From positions 1 through 64,000 of the forward strand of contig NZ_JAUXMX010000031.1 of assembly GCF_030683065.1 (NCBI RefSeq): 64,000 nucleotides of DNA. Direction: 5' to 3'. The stretch's first letter is position 1; each line of letters begins with the position of its first letter. The position numbers and the translations under genes are program-made. This DNA is from Pseudomonas sp. (GTDB lineage Bacteria; Pseudomonadota; Gammaproteobacteria; Pseudomonadales; Pseudomonadaceae). The notes beneath the pieces are model-generated. The model ran no database searches. It was given only the letters and a program-made list of their open reading frames with translations, and was not told the origin of the DNA. Positions 29,097 through 37,817 of this stretch are shown here, piece after piece.

Positions 29097-30692
29097 ATGT
29101 CTGACACCTTGGCGCACGGAATTCAGCGGCTACTACGCGGTTTTGGCCTACGCACCCTCAACACCCAGTTCTTCTTTTCCTACAGCCTGATCTTTCTCTG
29201 CGCGGCACTTACTGCCGGGGTGCTGTTCACCTCCGACCAGGATGCCCGGCAGCTGGATATGGCCGGCGCGCAACGCATGCTCAGCCAGAAAATGGCCAAG
29301 GAGAGCCTGCTGGTCGCGCAAGGGGCGCTGCCGCTGGCGAGCCTGGAGGAGACCCTGCAACGCTTCGAACGTGCCCATCGCCTGCTGGTGCAAGGCGATT
29401 CGGGGCAAGGCGTCGCCGCGGTAGAACTGCCGTCTGCCCAGGAGCGTCTGCGTCAGGTCGATCAGGCCTGGAGCCGTTACCGTACCTTGGTGCTGGCTGT
29501 GGCCCAGGGCGACAGCGCGGCGTTGCCAACACTGGCCAGCGACTCGCAATCCCTGCTCGCGGCAAGCAACGAGGTGGTGCTGTTGATGTCGGCCGCGGCC
29601 AACCGCAGCGCCACGATACAGCTCTGGGTGGCGCTGGGCTCGACCCTGGCCATCCTGGTGCTGGTGATACTCGGGCGGGTGACCGGGATGAGCTGGCTGA
29701 TGCGCCAGCTCGATGAACTGCGCGGCAGGCTCGAACGGGTCAGCCAGGGCGATTTCTCCCAGCCGTTGGCGGTGGGTTACGCCGACAATGAATTGGGGCA
29801 GATCTGCACCGCCTACAATCTATTGCTGCAACAGGTCGGCGACATGATTCGCGCGGTGCGCCTGGCCGCCAATCAGGCCGATGGTCACTGCAGTCACATG
29901 GCAGCGGTTGCCGGTGAAAGTGCGCGCAGCGTGGTCGGTCAGCAAGCCGAGATCGATCAGGTGGCCACCGCCATGCAGGAAATGCTTGCCACCGCCCAGG
30001 AGGTAGCACGCAGCACCGTGGCGGCTGCGACAGCGGCCGATACCGCCGACGACGAGACCAGCAATGGTCGCGAAGTCATGCGCAGTTCGGTCGCTGCCAT
30101 TCGCGATCTGTCCGGGCATGTCGATGGATTATCCGAGCTGATGTTGCAGCTGGCCGCCGACAGTCAGGAAATCAGTCGGGTGCTGGAAGTGATCAGTGCG
30201 ATTGCCGACCAGACCAATCTGCTCGCGCTGAATGCCGCCATCGAGGCGGCCAGGGCCGGTGAACAGGGCCGCGGCTTTGCCGTGGTTGCCGACGAGGTGC
30301 GCAGCCTGGCTGCACGAACCCAGAGCTCAGCCGGCGAGATCAGCGGCCTGATCGGCCGCCTGCAGCAGCAGACCGGACGCGCCGGTCGGGCCATGGACGA
30401 ATCACGGCGGGGCAGCGACGCCACCTTGCTGCAGATCGAAGCCGCGCAGGGCGCGCTGGAAAACATCGTCGGTGCGGTGCAGACCATTCGCGGCATGACC
30501 AACCAGATCGCCACGGCGGCCGAGGAGCAGTGCCAGGTGGCCGACGACATGCACCGTTCGCTGACCCATATCGCTGGCGTCGCCGATCAGGCAGCGGTGT
30601 CCACCCGCGATACTGCGTCGACCAGCCAGGCGATCACCCGCAGCATGGATGGACTGCAAGCGTTGACCGGGCGTTTTCGGTTACAGGGTTGA
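29097..30692 (+). CDS. Methyl-accepting chemotaxis protein with NarX/PilJ-type sensor
   Basis: Inner-membrane chemoreceptor of 531 aa, from the ATG at 29097 with AAGGA upstream. TM1 is about residues 23-45. The periplasmic part opens with [19 protein letters not shown], like the P-box region of NarX and the PilJ-type domain. TM2 is near 175-195, then HAMP, then the signalling hairpin with [19 protein letters not shown]. PilJ-type sensors of P. aeruginosa McpN bind nitrate, and the setting between moeA and dnr/narXL makes nitrate or nitrite the likely ligand. The ligand is inferred. Confidence 0.85.
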   Translation: MSDTLAHGIQRLLRGFGLRTLNTQFFFSYSLIFLCAALTAGVLFTSDQDARQLDMAGAQRMLSQKMAKESLLVAQGALPLASLEETLQRFERAHRLLVQGDSGQGVAAVELPSAQERLRQVDQAWSRYRTLVLAVAQGDSAALPTLASDSQSLLAASNEVVLLMSAAANRSATIQLWVALGSTLAILVLVILGRVTGMSWLMRQLDELRGRLERVSQGDFSQPLAVGYADNELGQICTAYNLLLQQVGDMIRAVRLAANQADGHCSHMAAVAGESARSVVGQQAEIDQVATAMQEMLATAQEVARSTVAAATAADTADDETSNGREVMRSSVAAIRDLSGHVDGLSELMLQLAADSQEISRVLEVISAIADQTNLLALNAAIEAARAGEQGRGFAVVADEVRSLAARTQSSAGEISGLIGRLQQQTGRAGRAMDESRRGSDATLLQIEAAQGALENIVGAVQTIRGMTNQIATAAEEQCQVADDMHRSLTHIAGVADQAAVSTRDTASTSQAITRSMDGLQALTGRFRLQG

Positions 30693-30738
30693 GGGGGCGA
30701 ACGATGGGCAGAGCACTCACGCCAAAGCGGTGATGGCG

Positions 30739-30770
30739 AATAGGCGGCAGATGATCCTGCGGCCTATTTC
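30739..30770. terminator. Bidirectional terminator, chemoreceptor / dnr
   Basis: Stem AATAGGCGGCAG/CTGCGGCCTATT with one G-G mismatch, loop ATGATC and T-tract TTTC. It reaches the dnr stop codon. Confidence 0.75.
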
Positions 30771-31446
30771 ATTCGCAGTAGCTGGTCAATCTGAGTGTAT
30801 TGATGATGCGAATGTTGCGCTGCTCCATGGCGATCAGCCCTGCATCAATCAGCCGATGCAGGATGCGCGAGAAGGTTTCCGGCTGGATCCCCAATTGCGA
30901 GGCGATCAGGCGTTTTGGCACGCTGAGCTTGATCTGCCCATTGCCGGCTGCCTGTTCCTGACAGAGGAAACGCACCACGCGGCGGCTGGCATTGGCCACG
31001 GCGAGGGTGTCGATTTCAGCCAGCCGCTGGTCAAGGCGGGTACTGAGGCTGGCCAGCAGTTTCAGGCAGATACTCGGTTGCACTTCAAGCAGGTGGCGGT
31101 AGTGGGCACCGTCGATGCTCACCAGGCAGCTGGGTTTCAGTGCGCTGGCGGTTACCTGATAGAGGCGGGTATCGCAGAACAGCAGGGACTCGGCAAAAAC
31201 CTGCCCCGGCTGGATGACCTCGACCAGTTTTTCGTTACCCTCCGCCAGCACGCGGGTCAGGATGATCTGTCCTTCCAGTAGCAGATAGAAACGCTCCGCC
31301 AGATCACCCTGGTGGAAGAGAACGTCGAGGCTGTGCAAGCGTCGATGAATCGCCAGGTTGCCGACTTCCTGGAAAGCGCTGTCGGGCAGCCTGTCGAATA
31401 ATTGGTGCTCGCGCAAAATGGCAAGGGTCGTAGAGTCGCTCAGCAT
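30769..31446 (-). CDS. dnr: CRP/FNR-family regulator of denitrification, DNR type
   Basis: NO-responsive activator of denitrification genes, 225 aa, with GAGGTGACCT before the ATG. An N-terminal cyclic-nucleotide-like beta barrel precedes a dimerisation helix (KLLASLSTRLDQRLAEIDTL) and a C-terminal winged helix. The recognition helix GIQPETFSRILHRL has the E-x-x-S-R pattern that reads TTGAT half sites. The N-terminal cysteine cluster of ANR/FNR is absent, so it is DNR rather than ANR. It is probably the regulator of the FNR-type boxes in this window, together with an ANR encoded elsewhere. Confidence 0.9.
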   Translation of the reverse strand: MLSDSTTLAILREHQLFDRLPDSAFQEVGNLAIHRRLHSLDVLFHQGDLAERFYLLLEGQIILTRVLAEGNEKLVEVIQPGQVFAESLLFCDTRLYQVTASALKPSCLVSIDGAHYRHLLEVQPSICLKLLASLSTRLDQRLAEIDTLAVANASRRVVRFLCQEQAAGNGQIKLSVPKRLIASQLGIQPETFSRILHRLIDAGLIAMEQRNIRIINTLRLTSYCE

Positions 31447-31557
31447 AGGTCACCTCAGTAGGCACCATCTTAGGCGTGCCAGCCGAGCGGCAATATTCCT
31501 CCTCGGCACTACCTCTTTGGTGGCAGTTCGATGAAGAGGAGGCAGGCCGATACATTC

Positions 31558-31571
31558 TTGACCGCCGACAA
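31558..31571 (+). promoter_or_regulatory. Possible DNR box of the carbonic anhydrase gene
   Basis: TTGACCGCCGACAA matches 7 of 10 consensus positions, with TATCCT at 31595-31600, about 30 bp from the centre. Weak on its own. Confidence 0.35.
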
Positions 31572-31641
31572 TTCTGCCCTGGGCGGAGCATGGCTATCCT
31601 TCGCCATGCCCTTGCCGTCGCCGGGGATATCGGGAGCTTCG

Positions 31642-32268
31642 ATGGACGTTGAACAACTGTTGGCCAATAACCGTTTCTGGGCCGAGTCGCTCAAGGCCAG
31701 GGATCCCGAGTTCTTTGCCCGTCTGGCCCGGCAGCAGCGACCGGAGTTTCTCTGGATCGGTTGCTCGGACAGCCGGGTGCCGGCCAACGAGGTGGTCGGT
31801 CTGATGCCGGGTGAGCTGTTTGTGCACCGCAACGTGGCCAATATGGTGGTGGCCACCGACATGAATTTTCTCTCGGTGCTGCAATACGCAGTCGATGTGT
31901 TGCAGGTCAAACAGGTGATCGTCTGTGGCCACTATGGCTGTGGCGGGGTGCGCGCGGCCTTGGGGCATGAGGCGCTGGGGCTGATCGACAACTGGCTGCG
32001 CGCGCTCAAGGCGCTCTACCACCAGAATCTGGAACGTTTCCGCGGCTTGGAAGCCGAAGCCCGGGTCAATCTGTTGTGCGAGCTGAACGTGCAGCGCCAG
32101 GTGCGTAACGTCTGCCACACCACTATCGTGCAGAACGCCTGGAAGCGCGGCCAGCCGCTGGCAGTGCACGGCTGGATCTACGGGCTTACCGACGGTCTGG
32201 TGAATGACCTGGAGGTGACGGTCAACGGGGCGGATCAGCTCGACGACAGCTTTCTTTACGATCAGTGA
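31642..32268 (+). CDS. Beta-class carbonic anhydrase
   Basis: Zinc enzyme interconverting CO2 and bicarbonate, 208 aa, from the ATG at 31642 with GGGAG five bases upstream. Zinc ligands are Cys41, His97 and Cys100, with Asp43 and Arg45 in GCSDSRVP and CGHYGCGG around the others. It is divergent from dnr and carries a weak FNR-type box. It may supply bicarbonate or buffer pH during denitrification; the link is by position only. Confidence 0.93.
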   Translation: MDVEQLLANNRFWAESLKARDPEFFARLARQQRPEFLWIGCSDSRVPANEVVGLMPGELFVHRNVANMVVATDMNFLSVLQYAVDVLQVKQVIVCGHYGCGGVRAALGHEALGLIDNWLRALKALYHQNLERFRGLEAEARVNLLCELNVQRQVRNVCHTTIVQNAWKRGQPLAVHGWIYGLTDGLVNDLEVTVNGADQLDDSFLYDQ

Positions 32269-32281
32269 ACGTGGGGATGTT

Positions 32282-32351
32282 GGTGCGCACGGCGCACCCT
32301 ACCTGGGGCCACTGCGGGCATGCTTCACGGGCCGCCTAGGCCGTGCGCACC
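32282..32351. repeat. REP-like element, family C, inverted pair
   Basis: GGTGCGCACGGCGCACCCTAC at 32282-32302 has a partner GCCGTGCGCACC at 32340-32351, giving 12-bp inverted arms. It lies between the convergent carbonic anhydrase and narL genes and could act as a terminator. The same core is at 53068 and 60642. Confidence 0.7.
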
Positions 32352-32375
32352 AGGGGCATTAGGCGATACACAGGC

Positions 32376-33014
32376 TTAACGCAAATGCTCCATCGCCCAA
32401 ACCGCGGCCTCGACCCGCGAGCGCAGGCCGAGTTTGTGCAGCAGGTTTTTCACGTGAACCTTGACCGTGCCTTCGGTGATGCCGAGCTTACGGCCGATAA
32501 CCTTGTTGCTGTGACCGGCGGAGATGGTCTTCAGTACCTGACGCTCGCGGTCGGTGAGGTCGACTTGCGAGCTGGTGTGAGGTGAGCGTAGCGCCTGGGC
32601 AAGGATCCGGGTCAGGGTAGGGCTGACTACCAGGCTGCCTTGCAGAGCATCGCGGATAGACTGGATCAGCAATTCTGGCTCCATGTCCTTGAGCAGATAA
32701 CCGTCGGCATCCAGGCGCATGGCGTCGCGGATGTCGTCCTCGGAGTCAGACACGGTAAAGATCAGGATCTTGCCAGTAAAATTCAGTTCGCGCAGACGTT
32801 TGAGTGTCTGCAGGCCGTTCATCTGCGGCATGTTGTTGTCCAGCAGGATCAGTTCGGGCTGGAGCTGGCCGACCATATCCAGAGCCTCTTGGCCATGCCC
32901 GGCTTCGCCGACGACTTCCAGGTCTTCCTCAAGTTCTAGCAGCTGGCGCATGCCACGACGCATCATCGGGTGGTCGTCGACCAGCAGAATACTGTGGCGA
33001 ATCGGTGGCTTCAT
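32376..33014 (-). CDS. narL: Nitrate/nitrite response regulator NarL
   Basis: Two-component response regulator of 212 aa, with receiver domain and LuxR-type helix-turn-helix. The phosphorylated Asp59 lies in ILLDNNMPQMNG, the conserved Lys is in YLLKDM, and the HTH reads HSNKVIGRKLGITEGTVKVH. It overlaps narX by four bases. A NarL 7-2-7 site lies in front of narK1. Confidence 0.96.
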   Translation of the reverse strand: MKPPIRHSILLVDDHPMMRRGMRQLLELEEDLEVVGEAGHGQEALDMVGQLQPELILLDNNMPQMNGLQTLKRLRELNFTGKILIFTVSDSEDDIRDAMRLDADGYLLKDMEPELLIQSIRDALQGSLVVSPTLTRILAQALRSPHTSSQVDLTDRERQVLKTISAGHSNKVIGRKLGITEGTVKVHVKNLLHKLGLRSRVEAAVWAMEHLR

Positions 33015-34810
33015 GCGGCACTACCTTCTTCTTGACGCCCGAGAAACTCGGGGCGGAACTGTAAATGGATGCGCGTGCCCTTGGGCGCACGGGGTTCGAT
33101 GTCAAGGCGGCCCTGCAGGCTGCGGGCTCGTTCCTGCATGATGGTCAGGCCGTGGTGCTGGTGCGGATCGAAGCCCGAAACCAGGCCGCAGCCATCGTCT
33201 TCAATCGTCAGCTCGACCTGCTCGCCGTGCTGGCTCAGACGCAGCCAGGTGTGCTTGGCCTGGGCATGCCGGGCGCAATTGGACAGTGCCTCGCGGGCAA
33301 TTTGTAGCAGGTGAATCTGCTCGCTGGCCGAGAGCTGAAAGGCCAGGCGGTCGATCTGCAACTCGGCACTGAAGTCGCCACGCTTGGCAAATTCCTGCAC
33401 CGTGTCCTGAAGCTCCTGGTCGAGGCCGCCATCCTGGATCTGCAGGCGGAAGGTGGTCAGCAGTTCACGCAGTTGTCGGTAGGCGGTGTTCAGGCCGTCG
33501 CGCAGCTCGTCGCTGACGGTTTCCAGGGTTTGTGCGTTTTCACCGCGGCGAATCAGGGTCTGCAAGCGGCTGACTTGCAGCTTCATGTAAGACAGCGCCT
33601 GAGCCAGCGAGTCGTGTAACTCGCGGGCAATGATGGTGCGCTCGTCGAGCAGTAGCAGGCGATTCTCCTGCTCGCGCTGGCGCTTGAGTGACAGCGCCGT
33701 GCCGATCTGATTGGCCAGGGCCTGGATCAGTGCGGTTTCCCAGGCCTGCGGCTTATGCCCGTCACGGTAGTAGGCTTTCAGTTCGCCCAGGTCATTGCCC
33801 TGGTTGCTGATGCTGAAGGTGGACTGGCTGGGGTTGGTCTTGCGTTCGCAGGTATCGCAATCGCTGCGGGCGCAGATTTCCCGGGTTTCACTGCCATGCA
33901 GCGCCAGCAATTGCTCGGCGGGCGCATGCACATTGTCCTGCAGGCACAGGGTCAGGCGCAGGCCTGGCAGGCGCTGCTGGAAGCGGCTGATCAACTCGTC
34001 GAGGCGCTCGGCATTGGCCTGGCGGGTGGCCAGGCTGCGGCTGCTCTGGTAGAGCAGTTCCAGGGCGGCATTGGTTTGTGCCAGGGTCTGGGTCTTCTGC
34101 GCCACCCGGCTTTCCAGGGTGCGGTGCGACTCCTCGATGGTCTCGGCCATGGCGTTGAAGCTCTCGGCCATCTGCCCCAGCTCGTCAGCCGAGCGAAACT
34201 CGACCCGTGCACCGTGATCCCCGCTGCGAAAACGCTCGGCTGCCCTGACCAGCTCCTGCAGCGGGCTGATCACATTGAGCTGCAGTTCGTACATGCCCAC
34301 CAGCAGGATGACCACGGTAATCAGCAGGGCCGCGCCCTGGATGCTCTGTTGCCAGCCCTGGCGGCGTTCGCTCTGCTTCTGCAGGAGCATGACGAAGTGC
34401 TCCAGTTGGGCGACGAAGCTCTCGCTGTGCTGCTGGAAAGCGACCTTGTCGCCGCGATCCAGGGCCGGGCGCAGCTGTTCCTGCCAGAGCAGATGAAGAT
34501 CACGGTAGGCGCTGGGCAGCGGGGCGTTCGGGCCGCCGCTGAGGTGTTGTTGCAGGCTGCCGTCCAGCCGCAGCTGCAAGTCATCACGCAGTGCGGCGAT
34601 GCTTTCCGGGGGCGCACCGGCCTCGAGTTGCCAGTTCAGTCGATAGGTGGCCATGCGCAGCGAGCCTGCGGTATTGATCGCCGCCGCATCGTCCTCGCTG
34701 AACCAGGCAATCAGGCCGGCGCTGAGGGAGCTGCCCAGGGCCAATATGGCAATCAGGGTCACTGCCAAACCGGCTCTGACCGGCAGTGAACTGCGCATCC
34801 ATCTCAACAT
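33011..34810 (-). CDS. narX: Nitrate/nitrite sensor histidine kinase NarX
   Basis: Inner-membrane sensor kinase of 599 aa. TM1 is about residues 13-36, and the P-box INTAGSLRMATYRL (45-58) binds nitrate. TM2 is near 159-178, followed by HAMP and a cysteine cluster at 313, 318 and 321. The phosphorylated His399 sits in ARELHDSLAQ, at the same number as in E. coli NarX, and a HATPase domain closes the protein. An in-frame ATG four codons later is an alternative start. It is divergent from narK1. Confidence 0.95.
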   Translation of the reverse strand: MLRWMRSSLPVRAGLAVTLIAILALGSSLSAGLIAWFSEDDAAAINTAGSLRMATYRLNWQLEAGAPPESIAALRDDLQLRLDGSLQQHLSGGPNAPLPSAYRDLHLLWQEQLRPALDRGDKVAFQQHSESFVAQLEHFVMLLQKQSERRQGWQQSIQGAALLITVVILLVGMYELQLNVISPLQELVRAAERFRSGDHGARVEFRSADELGQMAESFNAMAETIEESHRTLESRVAQKTQTLAQTNAALELLYQSSRSLATRQANAERLDELISRFQQRLPGLRLTLCLQDNVHAPAEQLLALHGSETREICARSDCDTCERKTNPSQSTFSISNQGNDLGELKAYYRDGHKPQAWETALIQALANQIGTALSLKRQREQENRLLLLDERTIIARELHDSLAQALSYMKLQVSRLQTLIRRGENAQTLETVSDELRDGLNTAYRQLRELLTTFRLQIQDGGLDQELQDTVQEFAKRGDFSAELQIDRLAFQLSASEQIHLLQIAREALSNCARHAQAKHTWLRLSQHGEQVELTIEDDGCGLVSGFDPHQHHGLTIMQERARSLQGRLDIEPRAPKGTRIHLQFRPEFLGRQEEGSAA

Positions 34811-34918
34811 CGCACGGACTACCTCTAAAGAACTCGGACTGCCCGCAGTCTCGTGAGCAATGATTTTTAATATTTATAACTATATGTTTTTAAAGGCATT
34901 TTTAACATGAATAAGAAC

Positions 34919-34934
34919 TACCACTTAAGGGGTA
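34919..34934. promoter_or_regulatory. NarL 7-2-7 binding site upstream of narK1
   Basis: TACCACT-TA-AGGGGTA is a full inverted pair of NarL heptamers with 2-bp spacing, about 93 bp upstream of the predicted narK1 start point. An AT-rich tract (34861-34915) alongside could be an IHF region. Confidence 0.8.
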
Positions 34935-34971
34935 GACGGGGGGAGGGCAGGCCTGGGCCACTCTGAATTAA

Positions 34972-34985
34972 TTGACCCAGGTCAA
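34972..34985 (+). promoter_or_regulatory. ANR/DNR box of the narK1K2GHJI operon
   Basis: TTGACCCAGGTCAA is a symmetric 8-of-10 match. TAGTGT at 35008-35013 lies 29.5 bp from the centre as a -10. With the NarL site it gives oxygen and nitrate control. Confidence 0.8.
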
Positions 34986-35046
34986 GTGAACCGCCCCCTT
35001 GCCTATCTAGTGTGCCGCCCATGGTTCAGGAATTAGGGGGTTCGCT

Positions 35047-36330
35047 ATGGCAAGTCTGAGAGCACAACAGGGCCTGGTTCTGGGCATGAGCACCCTGGCG
35101 TTCACCATCTGCTTCATGGTCTGGATGATGTTCGCCGTACTCGGCGTTCCGATCAAGGAGTTACTGCAACTCAACGATACCCAGTTCGGCTTACTGGCCG
35201 CCACGCCGGTGCTCACCGGCTCCCTGGTGCGCCTGCCGCTGGGCATGCTCACCGACAGGTTTGGCGGGCGCATCGTGTTCTTCCTGCTGATGCTGGTCTG
35301 CGTGCTGCCGATCTACATGATCAGCATGGCCACCGAGTACTGGCACTTTCTGGTTCTTGGCCTGTTCGTCGGCCTCGCCGGTGGCTCGTTCTCGGTGGGT
35401 ATCGCCTACGTCGCCAAATGGTTCGAGCGGCAGAACCAGGGTTTTGCCATGGGCATCTTCGGTGCCGGCAACGCCGGCGCCGCGCTGACCAAGTTCGTCG
35501 CGCCGGCGATCATCGCTGCAGCCAGCTGGCAGATGGTGCCCAAGGTCTACTCGGCGATCATGTTCATCACCGCGCTGCTGTTCTGGTTCTGCACCTACGA
35601 GAACAAGGGCCATCGGGTACGCAGCAACGTGTCCCTGGCCGATCAGTTGCGCACCTTGAAAGATCCCAAGGTGATGCGCTACTGCCAGTACTACTCGATC
35701 GTCTTCGGCGGCTACGTGGCCCTGGCCCTGTGGATGACCAAGTACTACGTCGAGGAATACGGCTTCAACCTGCAGAGCGCTGCCTTGCTGGCCGCCTGCT
35801 TCTCCCTGCCGGGCGGCATCCTGCGGGCCATGGGCGGCTGGATGTCGGACAAGTGGGGCGCGCAGAGCGTGACCTGGTGGGTGATGTGGGTGAGTTGGGT
35901 GTGCCTGTTCCTGCTGTCCTACCCGCAGACCGAACTGATCGTGCAGACCATCAACGGCCCGCAGACCTACAACATCGGTCTCAATGCCTGGGCCTTCACC
36001 GTGCTGCTGTTCATCGTCGGCATCGCCTTCGCCTTCGGCAAGGCCTCGGTATTCAAGTACATCTCCGATGACTACCCGGACAACATGGGCGCCATCTCCG
36101 GCATCGTCGGTCTGGCCGGCGGCCTCGGCGGCTTCATCCTGCCGATCATGTTCGGCGTTCTGGTCGACCTGACCGGCGTGCGCTCCTCCAGTTTCATGCT
36201 GATGTACGGCGTGGTCTGGGTCTCCCTGATCTGGATGTACTTCAGCGAAGTTCGCAAAACTCCCGTTATGGGTCTGACGACTCCAGAAAAGTCCAAGGCT
36301 CCTGCTTTCCTGCCGCTTGAAGGAGAATGA
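35047..36330 (+). CDS. narK1: Nitrate/nitrite transporter, NarK1 type
   Basis: Major-facilitator nitrate carrier, 427 aa, 12 spans. The first nitrate signature is seen as GAGNAGAALTKFV and the second as GIVGLAGGLGGFILP. NarK1-type proteins are thought to be nitrate/proton symporters. It is the first gene of the nar operon. The next gene overlaps it or follows after three bases, depending on the start chosen. Confidence 0.93.
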   Translation: MASLRAQQGLVLGMSTLAFTICFMVWMMFAVLGVPIKELLQLNDTQFGLLAATPVLTGSLVRLPLGMLTDRFGGRIVFFLLMLVCVLPIYMISMATEYWHFLVLGLFVGLAGGSFSVGIAYVAKWFERQNQGFAMGIFGAGNAGAALTKFVAPAIIAAASWQMVPKVYSAIMFITALLFWFCTYENKGHRVRSNVSLADQLRTLKDPKVMRYCQYYSIVFGGYVALALWMTKYYVEEYGFNLQSAALLAACFSLPGGILRAMGGWMSDKWGAQSVTWWVMWVSWVCLFLLSYPQTELIVQTINGPQTYNIGLNAWAFTVLLFIVGIAFAFGKASVFKYISDDYPDNMGAISGIVGLAGGLGGFILPIMFGVLVDLTGVRSSSFMLMYGVVWVSLIWMYFSEVRKTPVMGLTTPEKSKAPAFLPLEGE

Positions 36331-36332
36331 GC

Positions 36333-37748
36333 ATGTCCGCAACCAAGAATCCCCCTGTCGCCGGACAGCCTAGCCAGGGGCCGGTTATTCACGACTGGCG
36401 CCCGGAAGATCCGCATTTCTGGGGCAGCACCGGCAAGCAGGTTGCAACACGCAACCTGTGGATCTCGATCCCCGCGCTGCTGTTGGCTTTCGCTGTGTGG
36501 ATGGTCTGGAGCGCGGTGACCGTGCGTCTGAACAGCATCGGTTTCACCTTCACTAACGACCAGTTGTTCTGGCTGGCGGCGCTGCCGGGGTTGTCCGGGG
36601 CCACCCTGCGGATTTTCTACTCGTTTATGGTGCCGATCTTCGGTGGCCGTAGATGGACCGCCCTGAGCACCGCCTCATTGCTGCTACCGGCCCTGTGGAT
36701 GGGCTTCGCCGTGCAGGACACCAGCACCACCTACAGCGTGTTCGTGATCATTGCGCTGCTGTGCGGCTTTGGCGGCGGCAACTTCGCCTCAAGCATGGCC
36801 AATATCAGCTTCTTCTATCCCAAGTCGCAGCAGGGTACGGCCCTGGGCCTGAATGCCGGCCTGGGCAACCTCGGCGTCTCGGTGATGCAGTTCAGCGTGC
36901 CGCTGGTGATTGGCGTCGGCCTGTTCGGCGCAGTCGGCGGTCAGGCCCAGGAACTGGGCGAAGGCAGCCAGCTGTGGTTGCAGAACGCCGGCTTTATCTG
37001 GGTGCCGTTCATCATTGCGGTGGCCGTGGCCGCCTGGTTCGGCATGAATGACCTGAGCAGCGCCAAGGCCTCCTTCAGCGAGCAGGCGGTGATCTTCAAG
37101 CGTAAGCACAACTGGTTGATGTGCTGGCTGTACCTGGCCACCTTCGGCTCCTTTATCGGCTTCGCTGCCGGCTTCCCGATGCTGATCAAGACCCAGTTTC
37201 CTGGCGTCGATCCGCTGCAGTTCGCCTTCCTCGGCCCTCTGGTCGGTGCCCTGGTGCGCCCATTGGGCGGCTGGCTGGCAGACAAGCTGGGCGGCGCGCG
37301 GGTCACCCTGTGGAACTTCGTACTGATGATCGCGGCGGTGTTCGGCGTACTCGCCTTCATCCCGGTTGCCGGCACCGAAGGCAACTTCTACGGCTTCCTG
37401 GCCATGTTCATGTTGCTGTTCGTCACCACCGGCATCGGCAACGGCTCCACCTTTCGCATGATTCCGGTGATCTTCCGCACCCTGCATGAGCGCGGCAGCA
37501 TCGGCCAAACCGCAGCGGTCAACGAGCAGGCGATCAAGAACGCCGGCAAGGAAGCGGCCGCGGTACTGGGCTTCAGTTCGGCGGTGGCGGCCTACGGCGC
37601 CTTCTTCATCCCCAAGTCTTTCGGCACCTCGATGGCGCTGACCGGCGGCCCGCAAATGGCCCTGTACGTGTTCATCGGCTTCTACGTCAGCTGCATCGGG
37701 GTGACCTGGTGGTGGTACTCGCGCAAAGGCGCGGAAGTCCCCTGCTAA
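36333..37748 (+). CDS. narK2: Nitrate/nitrite antiporter, NarK2 type
   Basis: Second MFS nitrate carrier, 471 aa. The ATG at 36333 has GAAGGAGA eight bases upstream; the ATG at 36327 overlaps the narK1 stop but lies too near that site. The nitrate signatures appear as GLNAGLGNLGVSV and AIKNAGKEAAAVLGF. It has a longer polar N-terminus than NarK1. NarK2-type proteins exchange nitrate for nitrite in denitrifiers. Confidence 0.93.
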   Translation: MSATKNPPVAGQPSQGPVIHDWRPEDPHFWGSTGKQVATRNLWISIPALLLAFAVWMVWSAVTVRLNSIGFTFTNDQLFWLAALPGLSGATLRIFYSFMVPIFGGRRWTALSTASLLLPALWMGFAVQDTSTTYSVFVIIALLCGFGGGNFASSMANISFFYPKSQQGTALGLNAGLGNLGVSVMQFSVPLVIGVGLFGAVGGQAQELGEGSQLWLQNAGFIWVPFIIAVAVAAWFGMNDLSSAKASFSEQAVIFKRKHNWLMCWLYLATFGSFIGFAAGFPMLIKTQFPGVDPLQFAFLGPLVGALVRPLGGWLADKLGGARVTLWNFVLMIAAVFGVLAFIPVAGTEGNFYGFLAMFMLLFVTTGIGNGSTFRMIPVIFRTLHERGSIGQTAAVNEQAIKNAGKEAAAVLGFSSAVAAYGAFFIPKSFGTSMALTGGPQMALYVFIGFYVSCIGVTWWWYSRKGAEVPC

Positions 37749-37817
37749 CCGGCAAAAAATTCGAATCATTGCGTGTGCGGGACGCAGATCCCGCAGCAAG
37801 CCTGAGAGGAAAAAGAG

